Shown here piece after piece: positions 27,576 to 35,971 of a stretch of 64,000 nt of DNA; the stretch's first letter is position 1, and each line of letters starts with the position of its first letter. Position numbers and translations under genes: made by a program. The stretch is from Qipengyuania oceanensis (lineage in GTDB: Bacteria; Pseudomonadota; Alphaproteobacteria; Sphingomonadales; Sphingomonadaceae). The stretch covers positions 930,001 through 994,000 of the forward strand of contig NZ_WTYN01000001.1 of assembly GCF_009827535.1 (NCBI RefSeq), given 5' to 3'. Below the pieces are notes generated by a model that was given only the letters and a program-made list of their open reading frames with translations, had not been told where the DNA came from and searched no databases.

Positions 27576-28267
27576 CAAGTCGCGATACGACCGCCACCAC
27601 GGTCGACCCCGATTTCCGGCCCGAAATCCGGCACGAGCGGTCGCTGGCGCGGGTGCAGGCGGTTCCGTGGCTGATCGTCATCGCCTTGCTGGCCGCGGTA
27701 GCGTGGCTCGGGTGGCGCGCTTTCATCTACCAGGAAGAAGGCGATCCGGTCGGCAGCGCCATGCTCGCCTTCGAGAAGCAGAATTCGCTGACCGTCTTTT
27801 CGAGCCGTTTCGAAGTCGTGGCGGAAAGCGTCGACTCGCGCGGGATCGCGGGCATCGACCTGCTGAAGTCGCGTCAGGCAGCGATCATTCCGGCGACCGT
27901 CGAGTACCGGCTCGATCTCAGCCAGATGGACCGCGACCGGTTCCTGTGGAACGACGCGACCGACACGATGACTGTCGTCCTTCCGGTCCTGAAGATTTCC
28001 CGGCCCAATCTGGACGAAGCGGAACAGCGCGTGTTCACCGAAGGAAACTGGGTGACGCGCGATGCCTCGGCCGACCTTGCGCGCAACAATTCGCAGCAGG
28101 CCGAACGCAAGGCGGCGGCATTTGCCAAGAATCCCGAGATTCTCTCGATGGCACGGCAGGCGGCAAAGGATGCGGTGCGCCAGAACCTCGCCATTCCGTT
28201 GCAGGTCGCCGGCTACGGTGACGTGACGGTAAACGTGCGCTTCGATGGCGAGGGCGAGGCCGGCTGA
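27560..28267 (+). CDS. DUF4230 membrane-anchored protein
   Basis: A 235-residue protein with a short cytoplasmic head, one membrane helix at about residues 36-54 (VPWLIVIALLAAVAWLGW) and a DUF4230-type periplasmic domain. It starts inside the end of the MBL-fold gene (16-base overlap), which implies co-expression. The function of DUF4230 is unknown. No lipobox or cleavable signal is visible. Confidence 0.75.
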   Translation: MADNLTSRDTTATTVDPDFRPEIRHERSLARVQAVPWLIVIALLAAVAWLGWRAFIYQEEGDPVGSAMLAFEKQNSLTVFSSRFEVVAESVDSRGIAGIDLLKSRQAAIIPATVEYRLDLSQMDRDRFLWNDATDTMTVVLPVLKISRPNLDEAEQRVFTEGNWVTRDASADLARNNSQQAERKAAAFAKNPEILSMARQAAKDAVRQNLAIPLQVAGYGDVTVNVRFDGEGEAG

Positions 28268-28399
28268 CGCCGGTGGAGCGAGACACCCCCGTGGCTGCCC
28301 GACGGCCTGTGCGGCCAATCGCGGACGGCCTCGGAACCCCCTCGCCTCCCCCGCCGTTCCGTCTATAGACATGCCACACGCATCTGACGGGACCGATTG

Positions 28400-29386
28400 A
28401 TGACTGCCGAAACCAAAGCCCTTTCGGGCACCGATCTGCTCGAAGAGATCAACCGTCTCCGCAAGGAGAAGAACGCGATCATCCTCGCGCATTATTACCA
28501 GACCTCCGACATCCAGGACATCGCGGACTTCGTCGGCGACAGCCTCGAGCTGAGCCGCAAGGCCGCTGAAACCGATGCCGAGGTGATCGTGTTCTGCGGG
28601 GTCAAGTTCATGGCCGACACGGCCAAGATCCTCAGCCCAGAAAAGATCGTCGTGTTGCCCGACATGGATGCCGGTTGCAGCCTCGAGGACAGCTGCCCGC
28701 CCGACAAGTTCAGGGCGTTCCGCGAGGCGCATCCCGATCACATCGCGCTGACCTACATCAACTGCTCGACCGAGGTGAAGGCGCTGTCGGACGTGATCGT
28801 CACCAGTTCGAGCGCGGAGACGATCCTGTCGCAGATCCCCGAGGACCAGAAGATCATCTTCGGGCCCGACAGGCATCTCGGCGGTTACCTTTCGCGCAAG
28901 TTCGGCCGCGAGATGCTGCTCTGGCCCGGCGTGTGCATCGTCCACGAGGCTTTCAGCGAAACCGAGTTGCTCAAGCTCAAGGAGCAATATCCCGGCGCGC
29001 CGATTGCCGCGCACCCCGAATGCCCGCCGACCATCATCGACCACGCCGACTATGTCGGGTCGACCAGCGGCATCCTGCAGTTCGCCAAGACCTTCGAAGG
29101 CGACACGCTGATCGTTGCGACCGAGCCGCACATCATCCACCAGATGGAAAAGGCGCTGCCGGAGAAGAATTTTATCGGCGCGCCCGGTGCGGACGGCAAC
29201 TGCAGCTGCAACATCTGCCCCTACATGGCGCTCAACACGATGGAAAAGCTCTACGCCTGCCTGCGCGACCTGGAACCGCGCATCGAGATCGAGGAGGGTC
29301 TGCGGCTGAAGGCCAAGCAGAGCCTCGACCGGATGCTCGAGATGGCCAGCGGCACGATCGGCAAGGGCGATCTCGGCAAGGTGTGA
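28400..29386 (+). CDS. nadA: Quinolinate synthase A
   Basis: A 328-residue [4Fe-4S] enzyme that condenses iminoaspartate with dihydroxyacetone phosphate to quinolinate in NAD synthesis. Cluster cysteines are in VFCGVKFM, NCSTEV and the C-terminal NCSCNICPYM segment; HYYQTSDIQDIADFVGDS is the N-terminal substrate motif. The ATG at 28400 follows a TTG, which is a less likely start. nadB and nadC are not adjacent. The gene converges on blh, 9 bases away. Confidence 0.96.
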   Translation: MTAETKALSGTDLLEEINRLRKEKNAIILAHYYQTSDIQDIADFVGDSLELSRKAAETDAEVIVFCGVKFMADTAKILSPEKIVVLPDMDAGCSLEDSCPPDKFRAFREAHPDHIALTYINCSTEVKALSDVIVTSSSAETILSQIPEDQKIIFGPDRHLGGYLSRKFGREMLLWPGVCIVHEAFSETELLKLKEQYPGAPIAAHPECPPTIIDHADYVGSTSGILQFAKTFEGDTLIVATEPHIIHQMEKALPEKNFIGAPGADGNCSCNICPYMALNTMEKLYACLRDLEPRIEIEEGLRLKAKQSLDRMLEMASGTIGKGDLGKV

Positions 29387-29395
29387 TCGCGTGCG

Positions 29396-30145
29396 CTAGC
29401 GCTCGAGCCGCTCGGTCAGCATGTGCGGGGTGGCCATGCCGAACGCCAATGCGACCGCGATTTCCATTGCGAGCAGACCGTTTGCCACCAGTGCGACGAT
29501 CGTCGCCGCTCCGGCGATCGCGATGCCCGTCGGCAGCGCCACTGCCCGCATGATGGCCGGGACACCGTAACTAGCGATCTGTCGTTGCTGGACGGGCACT
29601 GCGTGGGCGAGCACGAAGATCAGCCCGACCGCAAGCACCGGATCGAACAGCGCGACCGCGCCGAGCGAGAGGACGGCGTGACCCGAACCGCTCTCGCCGC
29701 GGACGAGCGCCAGTATCGCGAGCGCGACGCCGACCCCGCCCGCAACCGAAAACGCCACGACGAGTTCGCTCGGCACGCTCCCTGCGGTGATCTGCTCGAA
29801 GATCGCCGTCGTCTCCCGTCGCTGGAAGAGCGCGCTGCCGCCCGTCGCCAGCGCGGCGATGGCGAGCCGGCTCGTGGCCGAGAACGCGCAGTCGCTGCGC
29901 GCGAAATGCCAGGCCGACAAAGCGAGAAAGAGCACCAGCCCGGCAAGCGGCGCGGCAAGGAAAAGTGCCGCGATGGCTGCGCCCACTACGAGGTAGCCCG
30001 CCACGTGAAGCGCGCCGAAGCGCCGCAATTCGCCGTCCTGCTCGTCACCCGCGCCATGCGCGAAGCCGAGCACGTAGAGGATCAGCCCGCACGCCAGCGC
30101 ATAGTCGGGGCCTGCGACCTGTGCGGCGATCGCAGCAATCAGCAC
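29396..30145 (-). CDS. blh: Blh-type beta-carotene 15,15'-dioxygenase
   Basis: A 249-residue Brp/Blh-family membrane enzyme that cleaves beta-carotene into two retinal molecules. The conserved histidines stand in FAHGAGD (residue 30), SAWHFARSD, LAHAVPVQQRQ and TPHMLTERL. The equivalent four positions bind iron in characterised Blh. About seven hydrophobic helices are visible. The start is GTG at 30145, which leaves 29 residues before the first His, close to known Blh proteins; the frame remains open upstream to the rhodopsin stop. No good ribosome binding site is seen. It lies downstream of the rhodopsin gene, separated by a terminator-like hairpin. Confidence 0.85.
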   Translation of the reverse strand: MLIAAIAAQVAGPDYALACGLILYVLGFAHGAGDEQDGELRRFGALHVAGYLVVGAAIAALFLAAPLAGLVLFLALSAWHFARSDCAFSATSRLAIAALATGGSALFQRRETTAIFEQITAGSVPSELVVAFSVAGGVGVALAILALVRGESGSGHAVLSLGAVALFDPVLAVGLIFVLAHAVPVQQRQIASYGVPAIMRAVALPTGIAIAGAATIVALVANGLLAMEIAVALAFGMATPHMLTERLER

Positions 30146-30155
30146 GGCCCACGCG

Positions 30156-30186
30156 AAAAGGGCCCCGGCATCGCGCCAGGGCCCTT
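30156..30186 (-). terminator. Hairpin terminator between rhodopsin and blh
   Basis: On the minus strand AAGGGCCCTGGC and GCCGGGGCCCTT form a 12-bp stem (one T-G pair) with a 5-base loop, followed by TTTTCGCG. It sits 47 bases after the rhodopsin stop and ends 11 bases before the blh GTG. This suggests partial termination or attenuation between the two genes. Confidence 0.75.
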
Positions 30187-30232
30187 GTCTTGCGAGGCGT
30201 AGCCGGTCCAGGCCCTGCCCCCGGCTAACTTA

Positions 30233-31099
30233 TCAATCGCCGCGCCGCGACGCGACGGCCGAGCCCAGCGGCGAGGTTTCGAGCGCCTCGGCAGCCGGGA
30301 CATAGCCTTCCAGCGCGCTACGGCGCAGGACGTAGCGGCTGAGGATGATGCCGTAGATCAGCTTGGACGAGATGTCGGCAATCGAGAACAGCAGCTGGCG
30401 GACGACCACAACGTCGCCGGTGAAGCCGAGTTGCGGCAGCGCGTAGCCGATCGGGTAGAGACCCCAGGTGGCGAGGAAGTACCACCAGATGTTCTTGGGC
30501 CATCCCTTGAGCTCGGCCGGGCTGTTGGCGACACCAAGCGTGATGACGCCGCGGACCTCCACGATCAGCCACACGAAGAACACGGTGGAAATTACGCCCC
30601 ACAGATTCAGGCGCGACCAGTCGCCGGTCTCGCCGAACTGGCCGTAAAGACCCGTCCAGATCATCAGCAGGGCCGGTACGATCATGCGCAACACCCGCTT
30701 GTGCAGGTCGGGACGCGAGATACCGAAGGCGATTGCCAGCTGCGTCAGCAGGATCGGAACCGTGATGGTCCAGTTCCCGTATCGGAAAGCGTTGGTGAAG
30801 CTCTGGTTTTCAGCGAGCGGGCGATAGATGCCGTCGACCAGTTCGTAACTCGCCTGCCAGAGGCTGAACTCGCGCAGCAGGCTGAGGCCCGCCGATGCCA
30901 TGACGACGGCCGACAGGACGGGAACGATGCGATACCGCGGCGCGAGCTGCAGCGACATCATCAGGAAGAACAGGATGAAGGCGAAGTGGGCACCGTAGCT
31001 GACCATCAGGATCAGCGATCCGGTGGTGTATTGCCCGGCGGTGAGTTGAACCAGGTTTTCGATACTGCCGAACTGCGCGGCCGTTTCCATGGATATCAT
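30233..31099 (-). CDS. Microbial rhodopsin, NTQ type (predicted light-driven chloride pump)
   Basis: A 288-residue seven-helix retinal protein. The retinal-binding lysine is K246 in SIADISSKLIYGIIL, with D242 four residues before it. In helix C (FRYGNWTITVPILLTQ) the positions that are D97, T101 and E108 in green proteorhodopsin are N109, T113 and Q120, with identical spacing. NTQ is the motif of inward chloride pumps such as Nonlabens marinus rhodopsin-3. Without the acidic acceptor and donor, proton pumping is unlikely. AAAGGA precedes the ATG at 31099. Retinal would come from the adjacent blh. Chloride transport is inferred, not shown. Confidence 0.93.
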   Translation of the reverse strand: MISMETAAQFGSIENLVQLTAGQYTTGSLILMVSYGAHFAFILFFLMMSLQLAPRYRIVPVLSAVVMASAGLSLLREFSLWQASYELVDGIYRPLAENQSFTNAFRYGNWTITVPILLTQLAIAFGISRPDLHKRVLRMIVPALLMIWTGLYGQFGETGDWSRLNLWGVISTVFFVWLIVEVRGVITLGVANSPAELKGWPKNIWWYFLATWGLYPIGYALPQLGFTGDVVVVRQLLFSIADISSKLIYGIILSRYVLRRSALEGYVPAAEALETSPLGSAVASRRGD

Positions 31100-31217
31100 A
31101 CAAGTATCCTTTGATTGACGGGAGTTAGCTCCGTTGAATGGGCGCCACCGCTTTTCCCAAGCCCCCTTGGCCGCTGCGCGTAGCAACCAAATCGCCCCTG
31201 CGCGGTTATGTTCCTAA

Positions 31218-32525
31218 GTGCAGATCAACAGGGGTGTTTTTTTGTCGAGGCCACGCCCGATCAAGGATTTGTTCGGCTGGGCTCTCCACCGTTTGACGGC
31301 CAATTACTGGTCGCTGGCGCTCGGAGCTGTCCTGCTGGCGCCGATCGTTTTTGCCGCAACGCTGTATGCCGACCGCCAAGGCCTGACCGCCTGGCTGCTG
31401 GAACGCGACCTTGCGCTTGTTTCCTCGGCGGAAACCGCGCGCGATGCCGCGGCGGTCATTGCCGGCATCGACGCCGCCTTTCTGACGCTGTTCTTCTCGA
31501 TTTCGCTGATCGTGCTGACCATCGCCGCAGGCAATCTCGGCGTCCGGCTGATCGATCGCTGGCTCGCCAAGCGGCTGGTCCGGGTGTCGATTGCGGGCCT
31601 CGCCTTCACCTTGATCCACGCCGTGCTGACGATGAGCGCGATCGATGCCGAAGCCACGCTCGCGCAGACCCCGCTGGCGACCTTCGCCAGCTGCATCGTG
31701 CTGCTCGCCATCAACACCGTGATGCTCGCGGTCGCAACGCACGATCTCGGCCGCACGATGTTCGTCGACAAGGCTCTCCATGCCGTGTCACGGGACGGAC
31801 AGGAGCCGGCCATCGCCGTACGCGCGGGCGAACCGGCAAATTTGGCCCTGCCCTTCGCGATCACTGCACCGCGCAACGGATATGTCGAGGGCATCCATCT
31901 CGATCAGCTGGCCAATGCAGTCGAGGGCTGCGGCGAGGCACGCCTGACAGCCGCCCCCGGCCAGCACGTCCTCGAAGGGCAAGCCCTGATCGAAACCGCG
32001 AGCAAGTGCCCCGATCGCAAGGCGGTTCTCCGGGCCATTCCGATCGGGCGGTTCCGCAGCAACAGCCAGGGTCCGGTGTTCCAAATCCGCTTGCTCGTCG
32101 AAGTGGCCGCCCGGGCGCTCTCGCCGGCCGTCAACGATTTCTACACCGCGATCGCCGCCGTCGACGCGCTGACAGAAGTCGCTGGCGCGCATGTCGGCAA
32201 CTGGGTCGACGCGGATCGCAGCGTAGTCAGCAGCGAATATCCGAAGATCGCGTTGCCGGGGCAGGATTTTCGCGGCCTCTTCGAAGACCCGCTTGCCGCG
32301 CTGCGCCAGGCGGCAGCCGACTATCCTTCCGTCTCGATCCGGATCATCGGCAATCTCGAACGGCTCATCCACCTCCATACCGAGGGCAGGCCCGGCCTCG
32401 TGCGCTTTCTGCGAGAATATGCACAGCAGGTCCACCAGCAGGCGCGCGCGCGCTGCGAAATCGATAAGGACCGGTCGTCACTGGATGCCGCATTGGCCTC
32501 GTTTCAGGAAATTCCGCACGCATGA
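31218..32525 (+). CDS. DUF2254 membrane protein (first of a tandem pair)
   Basis: A 435-residue protein with four predicted membrane helices in the first 180 residues and a cytoplasmic C-terminal domain (VEVAARALSPAVNDFYTAI), matching DUF2254. The function of the family is unknown. The track begins at GTG 31218; a TTG at 31242 with AGGGG in front may be the true start. Its stop overlaps the ATG of the next gene by four bases. It is divergent from the rhodopsin gene, with a 118-base shared upstream region. Confidence 0.8.
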   Translation: MQINRGVFLSRPRPIKDLFGWALHRLTANYWSLALGAVLLAPIVFAATLYADRQGLTAWLLERDLALVSSAETARDAAAVIAGIDAAFLTLFFSISLIVLTIAAGNLGVRLIDRWLAKRLVRVSIAGLAFTLIHAVLTMSAIDAEATLAQTPLATFASCIVLLAINTVMLAVATHDLGRTMFVDKALHAVSRDGQEPAIAVRAGEPANLALPFAITAPRNGYVEGIHLDQLANAVEGCGEARLTAAPGQHVLEGQALIETASKCPDRKAVLRAIPIGRFRSNSQGPVFQIRLLVEVAARALSPAVNDFYTAIAAVDALTEVAGAHVGNWVDADRSVVSSEYPKIALPGQDFRGLFEDPLAALRQAAADYPSVSIRIIGNLERLIHLHTEGRPGLVRFLREYAQQVHQQARARCEIDKDRSSLDAALASFQEIPHA

Positions 32526-33841
32526 CTTCCGATATCCGCTTCTTCTGGGCCCGCCTCAACGCGAACTACTGGTTCTATCCGGCGCTGTTCTCGATCATCG
32601 CGGGCGTCCTGGCCTTTGTGATGATCTACCTCGACCGGGCGGGCTTTGCCGAGTTCCTCAACGAAACTGACTGGATCGTGCCGGCCCGTCCCAAGGGCGC
32701 TTCGGACATGCTGACGGTGATGGCCGGATCGATGATCGGCGTCGCCTCGACCGTATTCTCCATCACGATCGCAGCGGTGGCCTACGCCAGTGGCAATTAC
32801 GGCCCGCGCCTGCTGACCAATTTCATGGAAGACCGCGGCAACCAGCTCAGTCTGGCCACCTTCATCGGCGCCTTCGTCTATGCATTGATCGTCCTGCGCG
32901 CAGTGCGGGCCGAGGACGAGACGGCGAGCGACCTGAGCGATGCGACGGCGACTGCCCTGCCCGGCTTCGCACCGCAGCTATCCCTGCTGGTCGCTTACCT
33001 GCTGATGGCATTCTGCGTCGCGGTGCTGGTCTACTTCCTCAACCACATCCCCTCCTCGATCCGGATCAACCGGGTGCTGCAAGGGATCGGCTCGAGGCTC
33101 CTCGATGCGATCCGCGACGTCTATCCGGTAGAGGGCAGTTTCTCCGCCGCCGCCGAACACGATCCGGGCGAGCCGCTGACCGCCTTGGAAACCGGCTACG
33201 TCCAGCTCATCGATTTCGAGGATCTCGCCAAGGTCGCGCGCGATTGCGAAAGCGTCTTCACGCTCAAGGTGCGCACCGGCGATTTCGTGCACCGCGGCCT
33301 GCCGTTGCTCGATGTCGACGGGTGCGATCCCGCCGAGGTCGAGGACCGGGTTCGAAAGTGCTTTACCCTCGGAGCGACCCGGACACCCGAGCAGGACCCG
33401 CAATTCCTCATCGACGAGCTGGTCGAGATCGGCCTGCGCGCGCTGTCTCCCGGGATCAACGATCCCTTCACCGCGATTACCTCGCTGCACTGGCTCGGCG
33501 CGGCGACGTCGGAAATCGGACGGCGGGATCTGCGCAAGAACCTCTGCGGAGACGACGTCGAGGATTGTCCTCTCGTGCCGCTGACAGATGATTTCGAACA
33601 CTACGTGAAGCGCGGTTACGGCGCGATCCGTTCCGGCGTGGCGACCAATCCGATCGCCGCCGAGGTGATGCTCGACACGCTCGCCCATGCCGCCGCCCCG
33701 ATCGAGGACCGGGACCGGCAGGCACTGCTGCGGCGCGAAGGCCAGCTGCTGGCCGACCAGGCGGCGTTGGCACTGGCCGGGCCGGATCTCGACCGTTTCC
33801 AGAAACGGCATGCCGAGTTCGACCGGACCTTCTGGGACTGA
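32522..33841 (+). CDS. DUF2254 membrane protein (second of a tandem pair)
   Basis: A 439-residue paralogue of the preceding protein. It has an N-terminal four-helix region (ANYWFYPALFSIIAGVLAFV and later helices), SITIAAVAYASGNYGPRLL, and the cytoplasmic ALSPGINDPFTAI segment that matches ALSPAVNDFYTAI in its neighbour. The ATG overlaps the upstream stop (ATGA), so the two are translationally coupled and may form a hetero-oligomer. No function is known for DUF2254. Confidence 0.85.
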   Translation: MTSDIRFFWARLNANYWFYPALFSIIAGVLAFVMIYLDRAGFAEFLNETDWIVPARPKGASDMLTVMAGSMIGVASTVFSITIAAVAYASGNYGPRLLTNFMEDRGNQLSLATFIGAFVYALIVLRAVRAEDETASDLSDATATALPGFAPQLSLLVAYLLMAFCVAVLVYFLNHIPSSIRINRVLQGIGSRLLDAIRDVYPVEGSFSAAAEHDPGEPLTALETGYVQLIDFEDLAKVARDCESVFTLKVRTGDFVHRGLPLLDVDGCDPAEVEDRVRKCFTLGATRTPEQDPQFLIDELVEIGLRALSPGINDPFTAITSLHWLGAATSEIGRRDLRKNLCGDDVEDCPLVPLTDDFEHYVKRGYGAIRSGVATNPIAAEVMLDTLAHAAAPIEDRDRQALLRREGQLLADQAALALAGPDLDRFQKRHAEFDRTFWD

Positions 33842-33874
33842 CGACGGGCCTCGGCGAGCCAGCCGGTCAGCGGA

Positions 33875-34756
33875 TCAGCGGGTCGACGCCCGCGCCAGCA
33901 CGAGCGCGCCGCCCAGCAGCGCCATGCCGATGATGTCGATCGCGGTCAGGACTTCGCCGAAGATGAGGTAGCCGTAGATCGCTGCGACCGCCGGCTGGGT
34001 CAGCAGCGCGAGGCCGATCACCAGCGGCGAGAAGTGCCGCATGGCGAAGACCAGCAGGCCTTGTCCGACCAGCTGGCTCGTGACGAACAGGATCAGCACC
34101 GGCGTCCAGTCGGTCGGCCAGAACGGCTCGCCAGCGACGAGCGCGATGGTCAGCAGAGGCACGCAAGCGAAAATGCTCACCCAGGTCAGCAGGCTCCATG
34201 CGCCGATGGTCTTTCGCGCGCCTTGCAAGGTGACGAGGTAGACAGCGTAGAGCAATCCCGCAGCGAGGCAGAACAGGTCTCCGACCAGCGTTCTCGTCGA
34301 GATTTCGGCGCTCTCGCCCATCAGGATCGCCGCTCCAGCCAGCGCGCTGACGATGGCCAGCCACTCGCTGCCGCGCGGCAGTGTGCGCGCGACCAGAAAT
34401 CCCCAGAACAGCATTACGATGCTGCCGGCATTCCCGAACAGCGTCGCATTGCCGGCGCGGGTCATCTCGATCCCGGTGTGCCAGCTCGCCAAATCGAGGC
34501 CGAAGGCGACCGCGCCCAGCGCGACGAACATCAGCGTGCGCCTCGGTATGCCGGTCAGCGGCTGACCCGTCCCCCGCGCCAACAGTGCAAGGAATGGCAG
34601 GGCGAGAAACAAGCGCCAGAAGCCGGCCGAAACAGGCCCCGTATCGGCCAGCCTGACGAGCAGCGGACCGAAGGCCAGGGCGACGTTGCCTGCCAGCAAT
34701 GCCAGCAGCAGCACCGCTTTTCCCGGTAACGCCCTGTCGCCTGCCGCCATCGTCAT
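33875..34756 (-). CDS. DMT-superfamily (EamA) transporter
   Basis: A 293-residue membrane protein with ten predicted helices and two EamA repeats. The repeats are recognisable by LLVRLADTGPVSAGFWRLFLA in the first half and QLVGQGLLVFAMRHFSPLVIGL in the second. Members export amino acids, purines or other metabolites; the substrate is unknown. It converges on the DUF2254 pair and is divergent from the old-yellow-enzyme gene. Confidence 0.85.
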   Translation of the reverse strand: MTMAAGDRALPGKAVLLLALLAGNVALAFGPLLVRLADTGPVSAGFWRLFLALPFLALLARGTGQPLTGIPRRTLMFVALGAVAFGLDLASWHTGIEMTRAGNATLFGNAGSIVMLFWGFLVARTLPRGSEWLAIVSALAGAAILMGESAEISTRTLVGDLFCLAAGLLYAVYLVTLQGARKTIGAWSLLTWVSIFACVPLLTIALVAGEPFWPTDWTPVLILFVTSQLVGQGLLVFAMRHFSPLVIGLALLTQPAVAAIYGYLIFGEVLTAIDIIGMALLGGALVLARASTR

Positions 34757-34828
34757 GCTTGCGCCCTAGCCCAGCGCACGGCAGGGATGAAACGAATAGT
34801 CAATTGCAACGCATTGGGAGACACGACC

Positions 34829-35959
34829 TTGCACGACAGCCTGTTCCAGCCGCTCGACCTCGGCTCGATTTCGACGAAGAACCGCATCTACATGGCACCG
34901 CTTACCCGCGGCCGCTCGACCCAGCCGGGTTCGATCCCGAACGACATGATGGTCGAATATTATCGCCAGCGGGCCGGATCGGGGCTGATCATCAGCGAGG
35001 CGACAGGCATATCCGTGGAGGGTCTGGGCTGGCCCGCCGCGCCGGGAATCTGGTCCGAAGAACAGACCGAAGGTTGGAAACCGGTAACCAAAGCCGTTCA
35101 CGAAGCTGGAGGGGCTATCGTGCTTCAACTGTGGCATATGGGCCGTCTGGTACATCCCGATTTCCTCGGCGGCGAGCCGGGAGTGTCCGCCTCGGCGACG
35201 ACGGCGCCCGATCACGCGCATACGCGCGAAGGGCGCAAGCCGCACCAGCAGGCCCGTGCGCTCGAAACCGACGAGGTCGCCCGCGTGGTCGACGATTACC
35301 GCAAGGCCGCGGCCAATGCGAAGGCTGCCGGTTTCGACGGCGTCCAGCTGCACGGCGCTAATGGGTACCTGGTCGACCAGTTCCTGCGCGATTCGACCAA
35401 CCTGCGCGAAGACAGGTACGGTGGTTCGCCCGAGAACCGGGCACGCTTCCTGCGCGAAGTGCTCGAGGCGCTGATCGGCGAATGGGGCGCGGACCGCGTC
35501 GGAGTGCGGCTGTCGCCGAACGGCGAGACGCAAGGCTGCGACGACAGCAATCCGGCAGCGACCTTCGGCGCGGCTGCCCGGGTCTGCGAAGACCTGAAGC
35601 TCGCCTTCCTCGAATTGCGCGAACCCGGCCCGGACGGCACCTTTGGCGCGACCGATGTGCCCAAGCAGAGCCCGATGATCCGCGAGATCTACTCCGGCCC
35701 GTTGATTCTCAACAGCGACTACACCGCCGAAGAAGCGGAGGCGGATGTCGCTTCGGGCAAGTGCGACGCGGTCAGCTTCGGCCGGCCCTACATCTCGAAT
35801 CCCGACCTTGCCGAGCGCATCCGCGCGGGCGCGGAATGGGCCCCGAACAAGGATGCCCCGAAGAGCTGGTATCTGCCCGGACCCGAAGGATACATCGACT
35901 ACCCCACCATGGAGCAGCAATCGGGGCAGCCGGGCGCGATGCCCGCCGCTGCCGGATAG
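34829..35959 (+). CDS. Old yellow enzyme family alkene reductase
   Basis: About 376 residues of FMN-dependent NAD(P)H oxidoreductase (OYE/NemA group). MAPLTRGRST (FMN contact), QLWHMGRLVHPD, and HGANGYLVDQFLRD with the His-Asn pair are diagnostic, and RYGGSPENRARF is the helical FMN-phosphate region. Such enzymes reduce activated alkenes, nitroesters or nitroaromatics. TTG at 34829 is preferred because GGGAGA stands at good spacing and homologues begin at LHDSLFQPL; an ATG at 34787 is in frame. It is followed 12 bases later by the CitE-like gene. Confidence 0.92.
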   Translation: MHDSLFQPLDLGSISTKNRIYMAPLTRGRSTQPGSIPNDMMVEYYRQRAGSGLIISEATGISVEGLGWPAAPGIWSEEQTEGWKPVTKAVHEAGGAIVLQLWHMGRLVHPDFLGGEPGVSASATTAPDHAHTREGRKPHQQARALETDEVARVVDDYRKAAANAKAAGFDGVQLHGANGYLVDQFLRDSTNLREDRYGGSPENRARFLREVLEALIGEWGADRVGVRLSPNGETQGCDDSNPAATFGAAARVCEDLKLAFLELREPGPDGTFGATDVPKQSPMIREIYSGPLILNSDYTAEEAEADVASGKCDAVSFGRPYISNPDLAERIRAGAEWAPNKDAPKSWYLPGPEGYIDYPTMEQQSGQPGAMPAAAG

Positions 35960-35971
35960 AAAGGCGAGCGT

